The notes under the pieces were generated by a model, which was not told the DNA's origin, did not search any database, and was given only the letters and a program-made list of their open reading frames with translations. DNA of 16,573 nucleotides from JBFISM01 sp041608535 (lineage in GTDB: Bacteria > Actinomycetota > Acidimicrobiia > Spongiisociales > UBA5794), in the NCBI GenBank assembly GCA_041608535.1, contig JBFISM010000080.1:1-16573 (forward strand), in the 5' to 3' direction. Position 1 is the stretch's first letter. Every line of letters begins with the position of its first letter. Of the stretch, positions 13,185 through 16,573 are shown piece by piece. A program made the translations under genes and the position numbers.

Positions 13185-13591
13185 TGGATCTGCGGCTCAG
13201 CGGAGGCGTCGTCATCCCGGACGGCGAGCTGACCTGGCGTTTCGAGACCTCGGGTGGGCCGGGTGGCCAGCATGCCAATCGGTCCGCCACCAAGGCGATC
13301 CTCACCTTCGACGTTGCCGCATCTCGCGCGCTCGATGATCGTTCCAAGGAGCGCATTCTGGGAAAGGAGCCGGAACGGATCGTCGTCACGGCGGACGAGT
13401 CCCGTTCGCAGTGGCGTAATCGCCAGCTCGCTCGTCGCAAGCTCGTCGAGCGGCTCAACGCCGCCCTCGCCCCTCCCCCACCGCAACGCCGGCCGACGAG
13501 ACCGACCCGGCGCTCCCGCACCGAGCGACTCGAAGCGAAGCGTCGCCAGGCGGACAAGAAACGACTCCGGCGTCGCCCCGACTGGGACTGA
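13184..13591 (+). CDS. arfB: ArfB (YaeJ)-type peptidyl-tRNA hydrolase, ribosome rescue
   Basis: A 135-residue class I release-factor-like protein. It carries the catalytic GGQ at residues 27-29 within the conserved segment TSGGPGGQHANRSATKA. It lacks the codon-recognition domain and ends in a basic tail (RLEAKRRQADKKRLRRRPDWD region) that in ArfB enters the empty mRNA channel of stalled ribosomes. It therefore should release peptide from non-stop complexes. Start GTG 13184 overlaps the RecB-like stop by one base, implying coupled translation; no better start exists upstream because those codons belong to the nuclease gene. Confidence 0.92.
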   Translation: MDLRLSGGVVIPDGELTWRFETSGGPGGQHANRSATKAILTFDVAASRALDDRSKERILGKEPERIVVTADESRSQWRNRQLARRKLVERLNAALAPPPPQRRPTRPTRRSRTERLEAKRRQADKKRLRRRPDWD

Positions 13592-13606
13592 CACGCAACG
13601 AGGGGT

Positions 13607-13625
13607 GCACTCGAATTCGGAGTGC
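13607..13625. terminator. Possible bidirectional terminator between convergent genes
   Basis: GCACTC / GAGTGC (6 bp, 7-nt loop) sits in the 58-bp gap between the arfB stop and the dehydrogenase stop. There is no T tract, so this is a weak call based mainly on position. Confidence 0.35.
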
Positions 13626-13649
13626 GCCGCCGAGGTTGCAGACGCGTGC

Positions 13650-14933
13650 CTACGGGTAGACGCCGCGGGCGAGCTTGGCGTCGGTGACCCGCCTGATGCC
13701 TTTGATGAGCGCCGCCGTGCGCAGATCGACCCTGCGCTCCGTGGCGACGTCGATCACCTCCGACAACGCCCGGTTCATGATCTCCCGCAACCGCGCCACG
13801 ATCTCCGACTCCGTCCAGAAGTAGTTCTGCAGGTCCTGGACCCACTCGAAATACGACACGGTGACGCCACCGGCGTTGGCCAGCACGTCGGGGACCACGG
13901 TGATCCCGGCTTCGTTCAACATGGCGTCCGCCTTGGTCGTAGTAGGTCCGTTGGCGCCCTCGATGACACACTTCGCCCTGATGTCGGCAGCGTTGTGCTC
14001 GTGGATGACACCTCCGACCGCCGCCGGGATGAGGTATTCGCATTCGAGCGAAAACAGCTCCTCGGAGGTGATCTCGTCGGCGTAGGGAAAGCCTTTCACG
14101 CCACGATGCTCTTCGGTGTAGGCCATGAGTGCTTCGACATCGAGCCCGAGATCGTTGTGCACGGCACCGGTGATGTCCGAAACCGCGATCACCTTGGCGC
14201 CGAGCTGGCTCGCCGCCAGCGATGCGTATTGTCCGACGTTGCCGAAGCCTTGCACCACCACTCGTGCCCCGTCGGTACGGATGCCGATGTGCGAACCGAT
14301 CAGCGGGACCAAGCTGATGAGACCTCGTCCAGTAGCTTCCCGTCGCGCTACCGAACCGCCCAGCGACGGAGGTTTACCGGTGACGATGGCGCCCTCGGTG
14401 TGACCGACGTGGGTGGAATACGTGTCCATGATCCACGCCATCACGTGCTCGTTCGTCCCCATGTCCGGTGCCGGAATGTCCTTCTCCGGCCCGATGAAGT
14501 TGACGATCTCCATCGTGTAGCGCCGGGTGAGCCGCTGCAGCTCGGCGCGCGACAGCGTTGTCGGGTCGATCCGCACGCCCCCCTTGGCGCCGCCGAACGG
14601 CAACCCCACGATCGCCGTCTTCCAGGTCATGAGCATGGCGAGAGCGGCCACCTCACCCAAGTTCACGTCCGGGGCGTAGCGGAGCCCGCCCTTCGTCGGA
14701 CCCATGCTGAGCAGGTGCTGCACGCGATAGCCGCGCACCGTGTCGACTTCCTGGTACTCGTCGCGCCGGAATGGGAAGGTCACTGCCAGTGACCGCTGTG
14801 GCAGCGCCAGGCGCTCCCGGATGTTGTCGTCGAGATTCATCAGCTCGGCGACGAGCTCGAACTGGCGCCGCGCCTCGTCGTAGAGCGGCGACGCCCACTC
14901 CAGATCAGCTTCTGTCACGGGTGACAGTGGCAA
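13650..14933 (-). CDS. Glu/Leu/Phe/Val dehydrogenase family, probable glutamate dehydrogenase
   Basis: A 427-residue NAD(P)-dependent amino-acid dehydrogenase that interconverts glutamate with 2-oxoglutarate and ammonia. Visible are the substrate lysines K81 (PTKGGLRYAP), K105 and catalytic K117 (LPFGGAKGGVR), catalytic D157 (PAPDMGTN), and the Rossmann motif GFGNVG at 229-234. Length fits hexameric GDH of about 420 residues. Start TTG 14933 is supported by AGGAGGT placed 4-5 nt upstream; GTG 14918 is too far from it. It is transcribed divergently from the DUF480 gene; a 10-bp palindrome GCTACGTAGC (14948-14957) and a TAGGCT (14961-14966) lie in its upstream region. Leucine dehydrogenase is less likely by length. 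Confidence 0.93.
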   Translation of the reverse strand: MPLSPVTEADLEWASPLYDEARRQFELVAELMNLDDNIRERLALPQRSLAVTFPFRRDEYQEVDTVRGYRVQHLLSMGPTKGGLRYAPDVNLGEVAALAMLMTWKTAIVGLPFGGAKGGVRIDPTTLSRAELQRLTRRYTMEIVNFIGPEKDIPAPDMGTNEHVMAWIMDTYSTHVGHTEGAIVTGKPPSLGGSVARREATGRGLISLVPLIGSHIGIRTDGARVVVQGFGNVGQYASLAASQLGAKVIAVSDITGAVHNDLGLDVEALMAYTEEHRGVKGFPYADEITSEELFSLECEYLIPAAVGGVIHEHNAADIRAKCVIEGANGPTTTKADAMLNEAGITVVPDVLANAGGVTVSYFEWVQDLQNYFWTESEIVARLREIMNRALSEVIDVATERRVDLRTAALIKGIRRVTDAKLARGVYP

Positions 14934-15066
14934 CCCGACCTCCTGAAGCTACGTAGCCGCAGCCTAACTCCGCCATGCGTCGCTCCGCCGTATTGGCGCC
15001 AGACCCGTTCCGGCCCGGATCATGAGCCATGACACACGGCAGTGCCCCGATGGCGCGGGCCGGCGG

Positions 15067-15072
15067 CGGTAT
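15067..15072 (+). promoter_or_regulatory. Probable leaderless -10 element of the DUF480 gene
   Basis: TATCGT ends 7 nt before ATG 15080 and no ribosome-binding site is present, matching the arrangement at three other genes in the window. Confidence 0.5.
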
Positions 15073-15079
15073 CGTCGCA

Positions 15080-15799
15080 CCCATGACTGCAGAGACTTCA
15101 GCTCCGGCGCTGCCCGAAGGATTCCCGCTCGATCCAATGGCCGCCAGAGTGATCGGTGCGCTGATCGAGAAATCGATGACCACGCCGGACAACTATCCGC
15201 TTTCGTTGAATGCGGTCACGACGGCGTGCAATCAGGTCTCCAACCGCGACCCGGTGGTGGAGTTCAGCGAAACGGACGTCGCGACCACGCTGCGGACACT
15301 CACCGACCATGGCATTGCCAGCCTGTACCGCAAACCGGGCGATCGTGTCATCAAATACGTGCACAAGCTCGACAGAGCGCTGGGCATCGGGCTCGCCGAA
15401 TGTGCCGTGCTCGCCGTGTTGTTGTTGCGCGGAGATCAGACGGCCGGAGAGCTGCGCCAGCGCACAGAGCGCTACGGGACGTTTGCGTCGCTCGACGAGG
15501 TGAAGCGCACTCTCGGCGAGCTCATGGAGATCCTGCCGCCGCTCGTCTCACAGCTCTCGCTCCGGCCCGGCCAGAACGAGCCGCGTTTTCGCCACCTCAT
15601 CGCCACTGCAACCGAGGACACGGTTTCCACCGAAGGAGCCGACGTATCGCACACCACCACCACTGCGCCCCCGCCGGCCGACCCGGACCACCCGTCGGCG
15701 GCGGTGCGAGCGGACACCGATGCTATCGGCGCCCGGGTCTCCGAGCTCGAGCGGAAGCTCGATGCGCTGCTCGAGACGCTCGGGGTCACCGAGATCTGA
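15080..15799 (+). CDS. DUF480 / YceH family protein
   Basis: A 239-residue cytoplasmic protein of the YceH (UPF0502) family. The N-terminal part (MAARVIGALIEKSMTTPDNYPLSLNAVTTACNQVSNRDPVV region) and the following YRKPGDRVIKYVHKLDRALGI and AVLAVLLLRGDQTAGELRQRTERYGTFASLDEV segments are the two winged-helix-like halves characteristic of the family. A Thr/Pro-rich linker near 185-205 leads to a C-terminal helix (RVSELERKLDALLETL) likely to be a short coiled coil. The frame is open 17 codons further upstream, but ATG 15080 gives the family-like N-terminus. The function of the family is not established; the fold suggests nucleic-acid or protein binding. Confidence 0.88.
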   Translation, partial: PMTAETSAPALPEGFPLDPMAARVIGALIEKSMTTPDNYPLSLNAVTTACNQVSNRDPVVEFSETDVATTLRTLTDHGIASLYRKPGDRVIKYVHKLDRALGIGLAECAVLAVLLLRGDQTAGELRQRTERYGTFASLDEVKRTLGELMEILPPLVSQLSLRPGQNEPRFRHLIATATEDTVSTEGADVSHTTTTAPPPADPDHPSAAVRADTDAIGARVSELERKLDALLETLGVTEI

Positions 15800-15884
15800 C
15801 AATCTCGACCGCAGCGCAGCCGTCTCGCTTGCGATCTTGTCACATGCGGGCGATACCGTGGCAGGGCTGCGAGCGGGAGCGAGC

Positions 15885-16573
15885 TTGAGAGAACTGAGGA
15901 TCCGTCCCGAGGATTGGGAGGAGGTGGTTGCCCGCACCGACGGGCCGCAGATCGTCGTCGGCGGCCCCGGCACCGGGAAGACGGAGTTCCTGGTGCGTCG
16001 GGTGACGCATCTCCTCACGGCCGGCAACGTGCCCAGCGACGACATTCTCGTGCTGTCCTTCTCCCGGCGCGCCGTTGCGGACATCTCCGACCGGATCCAT
16101 ACGAGAACACAACGGCCCGCCGCCCCGGTTCCCACCGCCACGTTCCATTCGCTCGCCGCGGCCCTGGTCGAGGCCCATGCGGACGAGACGCCTTGGGGGC
16201 TGCCGCCGGTGCTGCTCACCGGCTCTGAGCAGACGGCGCTCGTCCATGAGCTGCTGGTGGACGACCCTGCCGGCAACTGGTCCCCCGCGTACAGATCGAT
16301 GCTGGGGAGCTCCACACTGGCCCAAGAGGTCGCAGACATGGCTCTGCGAGCAGCAGAACAGTTACTCGAGCCCGCCGATCTGGAAATGCTGGCCGAACAG
16401 CGGCCGCAATGGCGGGGCCTCGGACCGTTTCTCGAGCGCTACCGGACGGAACTGATAGCTCGCAATCGCATCGATTACGGCCAGCTGCTCCTGGTGGCAA
16501 CCCGGCTGGCCGAGTACGGACTGGTCGATCGGAACCGCTACCGGTACGTGCTCGTCGACGAGTACCAGGACAC
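15885..16573 (+). CDS. UvrD/AdnB-like superfamily 1 DNA helicase, C-terminus cut by window edge
   Basis: The first 229 codons of an SF1A helicase. Seen in order: Walker A GGPGTGKT at 26-33, motif Ia LVLSFSRRAVADI from about 55, motif Ib PTATFHSLAA, a helical 1B-like region, RIDYGQLL, and motif II VLVDEYQD at the very end. The AGPGTGKT-like Walker A and the FSRRA motif resemble the actinobacterial AdnA/AdnB and UvrD-RecB fusion helicases, which end in a RecB nuclease domain; the missing part decides this. Start TTG 15885 is preceded by GGGAG at 5 nt; GTG 15858 is in frame and is the alternative. It would act in double-strand break end processing or repair. Confidence 0.88.
   Translation, partial: MRELRIRPEDWEEVVARTDGPQIVVGGPGTGKTEFLVRRVTHLLTAGNVPSDDILVLSFSRRAVADISDRIHTRTQRPAAPVPTATFHSLAAALVEAHADETPWGLPPVLLTGSEQTALVHELLVDDPAGNWSPAYRSMLGSSTLAQEVADMALRAAEQLLEPADLEMLAEQRPQWRGLGPFLERYRTELIARNRIDYGQLLLVATRLAEYGLVDRNRYRYVLVDEYQD

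Overview
The window comes from a high-GC actinobacterium. The best guess is Acidimicrobiia, because exported proteins carry Thr/Ala/Pro-rich linkers of the TTxAPATT type and several genes have leaderless start arrangements (TANNNT, then 6-7 nt, then ATG). The lineage is inferred from style only. No tRNA, rRNA, CRISPR array, transposase or phage gene was seen.

Left third (1-7119, all on the minus strand): one seven-gene operon for uptake and reductive breakdown of pyrimidines. Reading from its promoter near 7119, it encodes an ABC permease, an ABC ATPase, a second permease, an NMT1/THI5-like lipoprotein binding protein, beta-ureidopropionase, a class III (beta-alanine type) aminotransferase and dihydropyrimidinase, which runs off the left edge. 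The transporter would import a pyrimidine or ureide. The three enzymes would convert dihydropyrimidine to N-carbamoyl-beta-alanine, then beta-alanine, then malonate semialdehyde. The dihydropyrimidine dehydrogenase is not in view. Intercistronic hairpins flank the binding-protein gene on both sides.

Middle (7279-12241): a long AhpD-like protein (+) converges on a small membrane protein with bacterial PH and SHOCT domains (-). Further right is a two-gene unit (-) of an ECF-type sigma factor and a membrane protein with a SnoaL-like outer domain. On either side of that unit lies a stretch without a convincing gene that reads on the minus strand as a structured RNA gene. Each has a matching promoter with a conserved upstream box, a train of short hairpins capped by UUCG, GNRA or CUUG tetraloops, and a nearly identical terminator hairpin with a U tract. 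These two RNAs (about 308 and 425 nt) are the most interesting content of the window. I do not recognise them as a known family. Next to the second RNA is a tandem 204-bp repeat (71 bp of it identical) and a 16-bp perfect inverted repeat.

Right third (12339-16573): a stand-alone RecB-like Fe-S nuclease overlaps an ArfB-type peptidyl-tRNA hydrolase (+), which converges on a glutamate dehydrogenase family gene (-). Divergent from that are a DUF480/YceH-family protein (+) and the first 229 codons of a UvrD/AdnB-like helicase (+), cut by the right edge.
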